64,000 bases of DNA from Paenibacillus sp. MAEPY2. GTDB taxonomy: Bacteria; Bacillota; Bacilli; Paenibacillales; Paenibacillaceae. The notes under the pieces are model-generated. The model did no database searches and was not told where the DNA came from. It saw only the letters and a program-made list of their open reading frames with translations. The DNA lies in NCBI RefSeq assembly GCF_000499205.1, contig NZ_AWUK01000010.1:310001-374000 (forward strand), in the 5' to 3' direction. Shown piece after piece: positions 9,124-17,308 of the stretch; the first letter of the stretch is position 1, and every line of letters starts with the position of its first letter. Made by a program: the position numbers and the translations under genes.

Positions 9124-9278
9124 CGTAAACATCACCTCTCTATGACATTACCCGTTTATTTCTGGAGAAGAACAAAAAACAATGGTAAAATGATACAAAA
9201 TGTATCACTTTAAGGTTATACTCAGAACATAGACTCTCTTTAGTGAACTTGTTGTATAAATCGCAAGGGGGAATGTGC

Positions 9279-10280
9279 TTGAACATTGTTATTACAGGGG
9301 CTTCTGGATTTGTAGGCTTTAACCTTTCGCAGTATTTGGCGCAAAAAGGACATCGGATCACCCTGTTGGATCGGGATGATTATTGTCAGAGGCTTGTTCA
9401 CAGCTCCCCACTTCATGACATGGCCTTCATCTGTTGTGACCTCGCTACAGACAGAATCAGCTTGCCACACGAAACAGATTATATTATTCATCTGGCAGCG
9501 ATGCCACACGTAGACTATTCGTATCATCACCCCGGAGAAGTGTTTCGTAACAACACCCTCAGTACACAGGCCATTCTGCAATATGCATCCGATCATCATA
9601 TTCCCGTCGTACTGGCTTCATCTGTGGAGGTATATGGAGGGGAGATGGGCAGAGTGTATCATGAAACGGATGATTATGCTCCGGTATCCCCGTATTCCGC
9701 GTCCAAGGTAGCCTGTGAGATGCTTGCGCTATCCTACGCTCAATGTTATCAACTTCCTGTCAAAATATTTCGGTTGACCAATCTCTATGGTCCCTGGCAG
9801 CTGCCGGATCGGATTATTCCGCGTAATTTTGGGCGAATCATGGACGGCCTGCCGCTGGATATTCAGGGATCGGCGGTACGTGATTTTCTGTATGTGGATG
9901 ATGCGCTGCGAGCGATTGAACAGATTATGCTGAATGGACAAGATCAGCAGATCTATAACATTTCGACGGGGCAAGGAACGACCATGCAAGAGATAGGGGC
10001 GCTTTTGCAAACCATACATGGTTCCCATGGAACGGCGCAGATTCGGGAGCAGGAACCTACCCAATCCAGGGGCTCGAGCCTGGTCGTTCACTCTGGAAAG
10101 CTGCGAGCAGAGCTCGGATGGTTCCCCAAGACAACGCTGGAACAGGGGCTAGAGCAGACCTTTCGATGGTATCAGGAACATCCCGATTGGGTAAGGCAAT
10201 TCAGCCGGGAATATCATACGACAAGGGAGACACGCAGTTTTATTATTGATATGGCCAGATACGCAGTTCCAGCTGTATAA
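9279..10280 (+). CDS. NAD-dependent epimerase/dehydratase (extended SDR)
   Basis: 333 aa. It starts at a TTG giving MNIVITGASGFVG, the glycine-rich NAD-binding loop at the very N-terminus. AAGGGGG sits 7 bases before this TTG; the ATG two codons earlier is only one base from it and is disfavoured. The active-site pair is YSASK, with the Ser of ASSVE upstream. Extended SDRs of this sort act on nucleotide sugars (UDP-glucose/GlcNAc epimerases, dehydratases). It is not in a polysaccharide cluster, so the sugar is unknown. The C-terminal part RFGWYQEHPDW-like region fits the family. Confidence 0.82.
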   Translation: MNIVITGASGFVGFNLSQYLAQKGHRITLLDRDDYCQRLVHSSPLHDMAFICCDLATDRISLPHETDYIIHLAAMPHVDYSYHHPGEVFRNNTLSTQAILQYASDHHIPVVLASSVEVYGGEMGRVYHETDDYAPVSPYSASKVACEMLALSYAQCYQLPVKIFRLTNLYGPWQLPDRIIPRNFGRIMDGLPLDIQGSAVRDFLYVDDALRAIEQIMLNGQDQQIYNISTGQGTTMQEIGALLQTIHGSHGTAQIREQEPTQSRGSSLVVHSGKLRAELGWFPKTTLEQGLEQTFRWYQEHPDWVRQFSREYHTTRETRSFIIDMARYAVPAV

Positions 10281-10291
10281 ACCAGAACAAG

Positions 10292-10337
10292 AAAAGCCAG
10301 GGAAGGGTGTAGGGAATAACACCTTCCTTGGCTTTTT
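10292..10337 (+). terminator. Strong terminator after epimerase gene
   Basis: A long stem of AAGCCAGGGAAGG-type sequence against its complement CCTTCCTTGGCTT, with one bulged base, followed by T6. Confidence 0.85.
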
Positions 10338-10441
10338 TGCGCTCCCGTACAATTCCAAATGTTCATTCAGCCTGAACGGTAGGCAGCTTACCTATATCTA
10401 CTGCACGAATCGTCGTGCGTTTTCACGTTAAACGAATGGAT

Positions 10442-10615
10442 CTAGTGATGTTTTTTCACATCGGCAATTTTATCCTGCACAGCACCTTTGGCCTTATCTT
10501 TCTTGCCTTCAGCCTGAAGGGATCTGTTGTTAGTTGCATTACCGACCTGATCCTTCACTTCGCCTTTGGCTTTGTTTACGCCTGCTTTGATTTTATCGCT
10601 AGTTGAATTACTCAT
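10442..10615 (-). CDS. csbD: CsbD-like small stress protein
   Basis: A 57-aa gene on the minus strand reading MSNSTSDKIKAGVNKAKGEV and ending IADVKKHH. The repeated KxKG motifs (NKAKGEVKDQVGN, KDKAKGAVQDKI) are characteristic of the CsbD family, small hydrophilic proteins induced by general stress in bacilli. AAGGAG (10631-10626) is correctly spaced before the ATG at 10615. It stands alone between the terminator at 10337 and the plus-strand gene at 10808. Biochemical function is unknown for the family. Confidence 0.85.
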   Translation of the reverse strand: MSNSTSDKIKAGVNKAKGEVKDQVGNATNNRSLQAEGKKDKAKGAVQDKIADVKKHH

Positions 10616-10807
10616 AATCGAACATCTCCTTCGTTTCTGGTGTAGTCCTTATTAACCGGGAAATCCATAGTCTAAACTTCCGCTTTTGGACAGGGGGCAA
10701 AAATTCTGCTGCATATTCTGTCAGAAATGCTCTGAACGAAGAGTCAGTATAAGTACAGGCACTGCATAATGGCGTGCTTCATTAAAGGAATGAGAGGATG
10801 TTATGAT

Positions 10808-11761
10808 ATGAGCAATTATATTGGAAATGGTGCGTATTGTTACGCCAATTCAGCAGCGATGCTACTGTCGTCCATTGGAGAAAAGGTGGACCCGAGTCTC
10901 CTTGAAGCTATAGGTGGCTTTTCCCTGGGAGCTTTCCGTACGCAGGAAGACCTTCTCTTTTTTGATAACTGTACCTCTAGTCCGGATCTGGCCATCAGCA
11001 AAGCGATGAGTATTCTGGGATTCAGTGTGCGCGAGCGTGTGGAATCACGGGGAACAGAGATGCCTGTAGATGATTTGAAAAAAGCATTGCAGCAGGGTCC
11101 TGTAATGATGGGTCCTCTGGATATGGGCAAACTCGTCTACAACCCCAATTCTCCGAACCTTGGAGGTTGCGATCATTATGTAGTGGCGTTGAGCATGGAG
11201 GGCAATGAAGTATGCCTGCATGACCCGGCTGGATTCCCGAATGTCTTTCTGACACTAGATAAACTTGAGGAAGCATGGAAGTCTGAATTCCCGTGGAGTA
11301 GCGGTGTGTATCGACGTTGGTGGAGTCCTGAACGTATTGAACAGCCTGATCTGGATGAGATTAACCGTCGCGCTTTTACATGGTTCAAATCAACAATTAC
11401 AGAACAGATCCATGATACTGCCGCACACGAAGGGCGAACGGGAGCTTCAGCGATTTCGCACAAGGCGGAACAGGTTCGTGCTGGAGCAATCGATGGCAGT
11501 GAGTGGGCTCATTATGTGTATTTTGCTCTGCCCGTAGGTGCGCGTCGTGCCCATGATTATGGCTTGTATTTTAAAACACTCCATCCCGATCTTTCTGCTT
11601 TGAAGTATGCTCAGTCCCGTCAATTCGGGGAATGCCAATCCCGTCTTGTCTCCCGGAACTGGGAGGCTGCTGCGACAATCATGTTGGCAATCGCGGAGAC
11701 GGAAGCTATGATCGAAGCCGCTATTTTGAAGTTCGAAGCCGCTATTTTGAAGTTGGATTGA
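10808..11761 (+). CDS. Papain-fold protein, BtrH_N / C39-like
   Basis: 317 aa. The first half resembles BtrH_N/C39-type cysteine domains. A Cys in NGAYCYANSAAMLL could be the nucleophile, GGCDHYVVAL supplies a His and VCLHDPAG an Asp. The second half is helical (INRRAFTWFKSTITEQ onward). The ATG at 10808 (MSNYIGNG) is chosen because a GAGAGGA lies about 9 bases upstream. A 21-base tandem duplication at the very end gives EAAILKF-EAAILKL. The next gene, 37 bases on, encodes a sigma factor carrying a related domain. BtrH itself is an acyltransferase in antibiotic synthesis; peptidase or amide chemistry here is inference. Confidence 0.65.
   Translation: MSNYIGNGAYCYANSAAMLLSSIGEKVDPSLLEAIGGFSLGAFRTQEDLLFFDNCTSSPDLAISKAMSILGFSVRERVESRGTEMPVDDLKKALQQGPVMMGPLDMGKLVYNPNSPNLGGCDHYVVALSMEGNEVCLHDPAGFPNVFLTLDKLEEAWKSEFPWSSGVYRRWWSPERIEQPDLDEINRRAFTWFKSTITEQIHDTAAHEGRTGASAISHKAEQVRAGAIDGSEWAHYVYFALPVGARRAHDYGLYFKTLHPDLSALKYAQSRQFGECQSRLVSRNWEAAATIMLAIAETEAMIEAAILKFEAAILKLD
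11712..11753 (+). repeat. 21-bp perfect tandem duplication inside a coding end
   Basis: Bases 11712-11732 are repeated exactly at 11733-11753. The copies are in frame and add seven residues to the C-terminal helix just before the stop codon. Confidence 0.95.
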
Positions 11762-11798
11762 TGCAAGTGAAGCAATGCTATGAGAAAGGAGTTACACC

Positions 11799-13577
11799 AT
11801 GGGGAAAATAGCTGATCATCGCCTGAACAGGCTAGTGGAGAGTGAGACATTTGAGGATCGGCAAAAGGAGCCGGACATCGCGCTTATTCAGCGAGCTCAA
11901 ACAGGGGATACAGAGGCCTTTGGTGAGTTAATTCAGCGTTACCGGGGGCAATTGTTCCGCTATGTACGTGCGCTTACACATGACTCTTTTCTCGCAGAAG
12001 ACATTTTACAGGATGGGCTTATTCGTGCGTTCATTCATTTGGGACAGCTTCAGGATACCGACCGTTTTCTGGCCTGGATGCAGAGGATTGTACGTAATCA
12101 GGCTTACTCGCATATGAAACGCCGAGAGCAGCAGCGGGAACAACATTTTTCTTCTTTCCTAGCATTTGGAGCCGATGACGCATCATGGAGCGAACAAGAC
12201 TCGCTCGACAAGACGCTGAATCATCTGCTGAGTGACGCCGATCGGAGATCGCAGGAAGCAGGCTATGACCCGCATCAAGCTGTTGCTCAGCAGGAACTAT
12301 GGAACAGTCTCCATCAGCTGCTGGGTTGTCTGAATGAGAGAGAGCAACAGGTCTTCACATCGTATTGGATAGAACAGCTGTCACCGCAAGAAATTGCCTG
12401 CCGATTCAACCTGACTGTTGCCAATGTGTATCAAGTTCTGTCCCGTTCACGTAAAAAAGTGTCCCAGGTTCATATTCAATTATCTGTAGAAGAAATGCTG
12501 GCAGAGTGGAATTCACTCGGACAAAATCGAGTCATTCTGGAAGAACCCCGATCATTTCTCCATCCTCATACCTGGAATTCGGCTGCAGCCTGCATTTACG
12601 AGATGTTAAGTTATATTGATCAATCTCCATCTCTGCCCATGGTTATGGGGATGAGTGGCTTGGCTTTTCGTCTGACCATCCTGCCCCAGGATATACATAT
12701 CGCCGGACCCACCGCCTATAACTTTAAAGAGGTGCTTACCAGAGGATTGCAACATTTGGGTTATCGTTCCCATGCGGTTGAGGCTTTGGCAAGCGAAGCG
12801 GGACTCAATGCCAATCTGGTGGACCCTTCGATGCTAGAGGAGAAGGCGAAGGGGAAAAGGTTGCTAAATCCAAGGCTGGTTCGGGCCCTGTCCTTGATCC
12901 GATACTCCATTCACCGGGGAATTCCGGCTGTGGTATGGGATCTGAATATTCCCGAGTTCGGATTAATTTATGGCTATGATGATGCTGATCGGACCCTATA
13001 CGGTTTAGATTTCATTAAATCAGGAGCATTTCCCTATGACCATGTAGGCCGGGGTGTGAACCAGGAAGTATTTGTATTGGCAGCGGAATCGGATCGCTTG
13101 ACCCGAGAAATGGACTTGCACGCGGCATTGACCAATGTTTTGGCTCACTATGGTGGAGAGGACCCGTATACCTTGCCGAACACAGTTAGTGGTCTGGCTG
13201 CCTATGCGGTCTGGAGAGAAGCTTTGGAAAATAGACGGGTAGAACCAAATGGTCATGCCTATAACATTGCGATTTTGTGGGATGCAAGACGTTATGCTGG
13301 TGAATTTTTCAAAGAACTTTCTCTAAGTTGGGCTTCGATCCCTCGATACACCAATTTGATGCCATTCTGTCGCCAGGCTGAAGAGTTATATCGGATCATG
13401 ACCGACAGGCTAAACGTTCTCAAGCAATGTTTCCCTTTTCCAGAAGGAGGAAAGCCTAACGAGAAAGTCCAGGGGGATACGGCCATCTCGATCCTCATGG
13501 AGGTAGAGAAATTGGAGCGAGACGCTGTTGTTGCGATAGAAGCATTGCTAAAGGAGTGGTCTTACATTACCCGGTAA
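11799..13577 (+). CDS. ECF-type sigma factor fused to a BtrH_N/C39-like domain
   Basis: 592 aa, about three times a normal ECF sigma factor. Residues 25-100 are region 2 (DTEAFGELIQRYRGQLFRYV, AEDILQDGLIRAF) and 165-225 are region 4 (LNEREQQVFTSYWIEQLSPQ, AVNVYQVLSRSRKK-like). Residues about 250-592 resemble the preceding gene product: HTWNSAAACIYEMLSYI against YCYANSAAMLLSSI, and FGLIYGYDDADRTLYGLD against DHYVVALSMEGNEVCLHD. The aligned Cys and His appear lost, so the domain is probably a ligand-binding or regulatory pseudo-enzyme. AAAGGAG precedes the ATG. The two genes form an operon. No anti-sigma factor is adjacent. Confidence 0.8.
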   Translation: MGKIADHRLNRLVESETFEDRQKEPDIALIQRAQTGDTEAFGELIQRYRGQLFRYVRALTHDSFLAEDILQDGLIRAFIHLGQLQDTDRFLAWMQRIVRNQAYSHMKRREQQREQHFSSFLAFGADDASWSEQDSLDKTLNHLLSDADRRSQEAGYDPHQAVAQQELWNSLHQLLGCLNEREQQVFTSYWIEQLSPQEIACRFNLTVANVYQVLSRSRKKVSQVHIQLSVEEMLAEWNSLGQNRVILEEPRSFLHPHTWNSAAACIYEMLSYIDQSPSLPMVMGMSGLAFRLTILPQDIHIAGPTAYNFKEVLTRGLQHLGYRSHAVEALASEAGLNANLVDPSMLEEKAKGKRLLNPRLVRALSLIRYSIHRGIPAVVWDLNIPEFGLIYGYDDADRTLYGLDFIKSGAFPYDHVGRGVNQEVFVLAAESDRLTREMDLHAALTNVLAHYGGEDPYTLPNTVSGLAAYAVWREALENRRVEPNGHAYNIAILWDARRYAGEFFKELSLSWASIPRYTNLMPFCRQAEELYRIMTDRLNVLKQCFPFPEGGKPNEKVQGDTAISILMEVEKLERDAVVAIEALLKEWSYITR

Positions 13578-13649
13578 TGGTTGTGGTGGGATCCAAATGT
13601 AACGGTCAGATCGTGAAATAGCGAAATAGCGAACAGTGAAATAAACCTC

Positions 13650-13691
13650 AGGAGGCAGAACGATTGGTCAGGCCTTCTTTGTGTCTTTTTT
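13650..13691 (+). terminator. Probable terminator after the sigma-factor operon
   Basis: Stem AGGAGGC/GCCTTCT (one G-U) with a 15-base loop; a T-rich run follows after a few bases, so termination may be partial. Confidence 0.5.
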
Positions 13692-13963
13692 GCTTTCAAG
13701 CCACGATAGGTTCATACTAAGGTAAGAAATGATGTCAATTCAGGAATAAGGCTGTACCCCTAGCTGCATAATAACGACAGTGACCAATTTCGTTGCATGA
13801 AATTCATGGTTTTGGAAAACAATTCCTGAAAAATTAAGTTGAAAAATCCTCCCTTGTGTACATATCGCGCATATGGCCGTATGGGATCTTGTCTTCATAC
13901 CACATATGGTAGGATTACGGATCTGGGACAGGATGAAGAACGATTGTAATTCGATTGCAATGC

Positions 13964-13991
13964 TTGACAAAAAAATCGATTTTGTTACAAT
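13964..13991 (+). promoter_or_regulatory. Sigma-A promoter for DUF1641/NDH-2 operon
   Basis: TTGACA (13964-13969), 16-base spacer, TACAAT (13986-13991). Two direct copies of TTCACAA (13993-13999 and 14004-14010, 11-bp period) overlap the expected start of transcription and may bind a regulator. Confidence 0.75.
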
Positions 13992-14288
13992 GTTCACAAT
14001 ATCTTCACAAGTGTAAAAAATTTCTTTTTCATGTTCATGTGTAAGAGGTGTAATATAGGGGTATAGAGTTCGGTTTCGGCCTGCTTGTCGTTTTGCGTCA
14101 ACACATGTTGTCCGCAATAGACCCAAGATACAATACATGATGTGGGAGCGGCCCATGGGCTATGCTCATTCTATTGTGTGAAATTTGGTACATTTAGTTG
14201 TATTGGATGTATTTGTGGTTCGGCTCTGCTTGACAGGCATCATGAAAGTCGCGGACTTCTATCCCAAAGTAAAGGAGGACTTTCTCTT

Positions 14289-14735
14289 ATGTCACAATCG
14301 CCTACTCAACAAGAGGTGCCGGTTACAGAAGGTGCCGACGTTTCCCAACGCCAGTCCTTGGACGTACTGGATCAACTGATGAAGCCTGAGGTACAGGAGT
14401 CTTTGACCGTTCTGGTGGAGAACCTGCCTAAACTGGCTGAAATGGTCACTGCAATGACCAAAGCTTATGACTTTGCACAAAGCGTAGCTACAGACAAAGT
14501 TCTGATCAGCGACACAATGAGCGCAATGGGTGAGTTTGCTAAACCTGTTGTAGACAAAGCTAAAGGTGTAGCTTCTGCTGCCATCGAAGCGAGTGATCGT
14601 GCGCAAGCCGAGCAAACTTCGGTTGGTTTGTTCGCTATGCTCAAAATGCTTAAAGATCCAAACGTACAACAAACGCTGCGTTTTGCTCAATCATTCTTGA
14701 GCATCCTGAACGAGCGTCAACAACAGCAACGTTAA
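14289..14735 (+). CDS. DUF1641 protein
   Basis: A 148-aa mostly helical protein. The region LDVLDQLMKPEVQESLTVLV to LKMLKDPNVQQTLRFAQSFL matches the DUF1641 pattern (two copies of a D-P-x-VQ-x-TL helix motif). DUF1641 genes in bacilli sit beside FAD-dependent NADH/quinone oxidoreductases or formate dehydrogenase components (YrhD). AAGGAGGA is placed ideally before the ATG. The next gene, 23 bases on, is such an oxidoreductase. Codon choice is strongly biased compared with neighbours, suggesting high expression. The molecular role is unknown. Confidence 0.8.
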   Translation: MSQSPTQQEVPVTEGADVSQRQSLDVLDQLMKPEVQESLTVLVENLPKLAEMVTAMTKAYDFAQSVATDKVLISDTMSAMGEFAKPVVDKAKGVASAAIEASDRAQAEQTSVGLFAMLKMLKDPNVQQTLRFAQSFLSILNERQQQQR

Positions 14736-14758
14736 GATTAGAAGAACGGAGGATGGAT

Positions 14759-15940
14759 ATGTCGAAGCAAATTTTGATCTTGGGCGGAGGTTACGGCGGT
14801 CTGTTGACTGCGCTGACTGCGCGTCAATACCTGACACCGGAAGAAGCGACTATTACAGTCGTGAACCGTTACCCTACGCACCAAATTATTACGGAACTGC
14901 ACCGTCTTGCAGCGGGAAGCATTGCTGAAAAAGCAGTGGCCCTTCCACTCGAAAAATTGCTGAGTGGTAAAAACGTGAACTTGAAAATCGATACGGTGGA
15001 TACAATCAAGCCGGACGAGAAAAAAGTTCTCATGACAAGTGGTTCTACTTACTCTTACGATGCGCTCGTTGTTGCCTTGGGCAGTGAAACGGCATTCTTC
15101 GGAATCCCAGGATTGCAGGAGTACAGCTTCACGCTGAAATCCGTTAGCGATGCTAACCGCATTCGTGCACACGTGGAAGCTCGTCTGGATGCTTACAAAC
15201 AATCCGGCAACAAAGCAGACGCTACGTTTGTTATTGGTGGCGGCGGTTTGACAGGGATTGAGCTTGTTGGTGAATTCGCTGACCTTCTTCCGGCTGTATG
15301 CCAAGAAAAAGGTATCGACTTCAAAGAAGTTTCCCTGTACACGGTTGAAGCAGGTCCTTCCATCCTGGCAGGATTCCCGCCAGAACTGGTTGAGCGTGCT
15401 AAATCAAGTCTGGAAAAACGTGGCGTTAACTTCATCGTTGGCGTAGCGATTACCGAAATGAAAGAAAATGAAGTTCTGCTGAAAGACGGAAGCTCGATCC
15501 CTACGAACACACTCGTATGGACTGGCGGCGTTCAAGGTAATGCAGTTGTTGCGGGCAGCGGAATTGAAGTGGATCGTGGCCGTGCGAAAGTTACGGAAGT
15601 ACTGCAATCCACATCCCATAAAGACGTGTTTGTTGCTGGTGACAGCGCAGTGGTCTTCCCTAGCGAAGGCGCTCGTCCATACCCCCCAACAGCACAATTG
15701 GCTTGGCAAATGGGTGAAACCATTGGTCACAACCTGGGCGTAATGTTCAAAGGTGGCGCAATGGAATCCTTCACACCAGTATTCTCCGGTACACTGGGAA
15801 GTCTGGGTCGTAAGGATGCTGTCGGCATGATCGGTGGCAACCAGACTCGTCTGAAAGGTCTGCCTGCAACCATGATGAAAGAAGCAAGTAACATCCGTTA
15901 CCTTGCTCATATTCACGGATTGTTTGCACTGGCTTACTAA
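14759..15940 (+). CDS. ndh: Type II NADH dehydrogenase / FAD-dependent oxidoreductase
   Basis: A 393-aa flavoprotein. It starts MSKQILILGGGYGG (FAD-binding GxGxxG). A second dinucleotide fold, FVIGGGGLTGIELVGEF, lies near residue 160, and the FAD-ribityl contact VFVAGDSAVV near 295. This is the two-fold plan of NDH-2 enzymes, which pass electrons from NADH to the quinone pool at the membrane surface without pumping protons. The ATG at 14759 is 6 bases after GGAGG; the ATG at 14753 abuts it. It forms an operon with the DUF1641 gene. Sulfide:quinone reductase is less likely because the paired redox cysteines are not evident. Confidence 0.85.
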   Translation: MSKQILILGGGYGGLLTALTARQYLTPEEATITVVNRYPTHQIITELHRLAAGSIAEKAVALPLEKLLSGKNVNLKIDTVDTIKPDEKKVLMTSGSTYSYDALVVALGSETAFFGIPGLQEYSFTLKSVSDANRIRAHVEARLDAYKQSGNKADATFVIGGGGLTGIELVGEFADLLPAVCQEKGIDFKEVSLYTVEAGPSILAGFPPELVERAKSSLEKRGVNFIVGVAITEMKENEVLLKDGSSIPTNTLVWTGGVQGNAVVAGSGIEVDRGRAKVTEVLQSTSHKDVFVAGDSAVVFPSEGARPYPPTAQLAWQMGETIGHNLGVMFKGGAMESFTPVFSGTLGSLGRKDAVGMIGGNQTRLKGLPATMMKEASNIRYLAHIHGLFALAY

Positions 15941-15965
15941 GATCTGTTCGCCATGCAGCACACAA

Positions 15966-15994
15966 AGGTACCCCTCTGGGGGTGCCTTTTTTTT
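15966..15994 (+). terminator. Strong terminator after NDH-2 gene
   Basis: A 9-bp stem AGGTACCCC/GGGGTGCCT (one G-U) with a tight loop, followed by T8. Confidence 0.9.
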
Positions 15995-16275
15995 GTTGTA
16001 TCCAGAATTAGCCCAGGCATAATATGCATTTCCTGACAGTAGGAGATGTATCCATGTTGCTTATCATAAATATCGAGGACCAAAGGTGCTCAGTATAACT
16101 GTATTGGGAGTATGGTATATTAAAGGAGTGCGTGTTATACGCATCACAGGATGCATTGAATGGTAGTAATACATAGCAGCCGGCGCTTAGAAGCGTCGGC
16201 TTTCGTTTAAATGAAAGAGAAGTCTGATTTATCAAAAGCTGGTTACAAAAAGGAAAACCGAGAGGAGAATGATAT
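15995..16275. other. Gene-free region with a 10-bp hairpin
   Basis: The main feature is a hairpin with arms AGCCGGCGCT (16178-16187) and AGCGTCGGCT (16192-16201) and loop TAGA, followed by TTCGTTT. AAAGGAG at 16122 precedes a GTG that would encode only 14 residues, with poor spacing. The hairpin may be a terminator or an attenuator for the gene at 16276. No gene is called. Confidence 0.5.
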
Positions 16276-16920
16276 ATGAACGTATTAGTTATTGGAGCGA
16301 ACGGACAAATCGGCAAATTTCTGGTGCAGCAGCTGGCGCAGGAAGGGAAACATCAGGTCACTGCGATGATTCGAAAACCGGAGCAGGCTGATGCATTAAA
16401 GCGGCTCGGTGCCAATGTCGTGATTGGCGATTTGGAAGGCAGCGTGGAAGATCTGGCCGAGGCGATGAAGGATCACAATGCCATCGTGTTTACAGCGGGT
16501 TCTGGCGGATCTACAGGAGCGGACAAAACGCTGCTCATTGATCTGGATGGTGCAGTGAAAACGATGGAGGCCGCACAGCAGCAGGGGATTACCAGATATA
16601 TTCTGGTCAGTGCGTTTGGGGCCGATCAACGGGAGAAATGGTCGGATGCCATTAAGCCGTATTACGTGGCGAAGCATTATGCCGATCGAGCGTTGTTCGC
16701 AAGTGATCTGAATTACACCATTATCCGTCCTGGTGGTTTGAAAAATGAGCCAGGCACTGGCAAAATCTCTGTAGGAACAGATCTAAAACCGGGAAGTATT
16801 CCACGTGAAGATGTGGCCCGTGTAATCGCTGCTTCCCTTCAGGAGGAGAAGACGTATCGCATGGCTTTTGATCTGATCGCCGGGGATGACTTGGTAGAGG
16901 ATGCCTTAGGTAATTTGTAA
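16276..16920 (+). CDS. NAD(P)-binding SDR-like protein (atypical, YhfK-type)
   Basis: A 214-aa single Rossmann domain. It starts MNVLVIGANGQIGKFLVQQL with the GxxGxxG NAD(P) loop at residues 7-13. The catalytic Tyr/Lys region is degenerate (YYVAKHYAD), as in atypical SDRs that reduce or only bind the cofactor. The C-terminal IPREDVARVIAASLQE is typical of the family that includes B. subtilis YhfK. GAGGAGAATGATAT precedes the ATG. It is monocistronic as far as can be seen. The substrate is unknown. Confidence 0.8.
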   Translation: MNVLVIGANGQIGKFLVQQLAQEGKHQVTAMIRKPEQADALKRLGANVVIGDLEGSVEDLAEAMKDHNAIVFTAGSGGSTGADKTLLIDLDGAVKTMEAAQQQGITRYILVSAFGADQREKWSDAIKPYYVAKHYADRALFASDLNYTIIRPGGLKNEPGTGKISVGTDLKPGSIPREDVARVIAASLQEEKTYRMAFDLIAGDDLVEDALGNL

Positions 16921-17308
16921 TTCGTATTGTAATAGAACGGGAGAATGGAATGGCTGAATGAAGGAGAGCTCAGCAGGATTGATTCCGTACAGGTGATCAA
17001 GGGTGAGCGCAAAGCTCAACTAAAGAGAGAGTTTACATGATAGAGTTAAGCCATGTGCAGCAGGGCGCTTCGAATGAAGCGTCTTATTTGCTGTTCACTC
17101 GCAAGTTCAGTGTGTAATCGTACATGTTCCGCCGTATTGTTCACTATTCGAGCAGGGGCTTGGCGGATACAATCGTAACCAGGAGGTGAGTGCCGATCCA
17201 GTCTGAGAAGTAAGTATTTGATGAAATGCATCATCGATCGGAGGAAGAAGAGACGTATCGATTTTATTGTAAGCGCTCTACAAATAAAGTGCGGAGGTGT
17301 ATTGTTCT
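16921..17308. other. Gene-free region before the GH43 gene
   Basis: It contains a possible 31-codon frame (16945-17040, weak ribosome binding site), a hairpin at 17064-17083 with 8-bp stem GGCGCTTC/GAAGCGTC, and a near-palindrome TGTAAGCGCTCTACA (17268-17282) just upstream of the GH43 ribosome binding site. The last resembles a CcpA or LacI-type operator with one extra base. Confidence 0.45.
17268..17282. promoter_or_regulatory. Candidate cre/LacI-type operator upstream of GH43 gene
   Basis: TGTAAGCGCTCTACA is an almost perfect dyad centred on AGCGCT, one base longer than the ideal catabolite-responsive element. It ends 26 bases before the start codon. Confidence 0.4.

Larger units (their letters stand above)
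13578..14288. other. 711-bp gene-free region upstream of DUF1641/NDH-2 operon
   Basis: It contains a terminator near 13650-13691, a strong sigma-A promoter at 13964-13991, direct TTCACAA repeats at 13993-14010 and a leader of about 290 bases before the gene at 14289. Open frames on either strand lack a ribosome binding site and plausible composition. Confidence 0.7.

Noticed and set aside
10640-10680. SigB-like promoter upstream of csbD on the minus strand (GTTTAG...GGTTAA)
   Set aside because: The -10 match is poor and the presence of SigB in this lineage is uncertain.
13740-14156. 138-codon minus-strand frame in the gene-free region
   Set aside because: It crosses a strong plus-strand promoter, its composition is Cys/Ile/His-rich and irregular, and no ribosome binding site is present.
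16132-16176. 14-codon GTG frame before a hairpin, possible leader peptide
   Set aside because: Only three bases separate AAAGGAG from the GTG and the peptide has no regulatory codon run; the hairpin is more simply a terminator.
16945-17040. 31-codon frame followed by a hairpin
   Set aside because: The ribosome binding site is weak and the product shows no motif; retained only as a note on the intergenic region.
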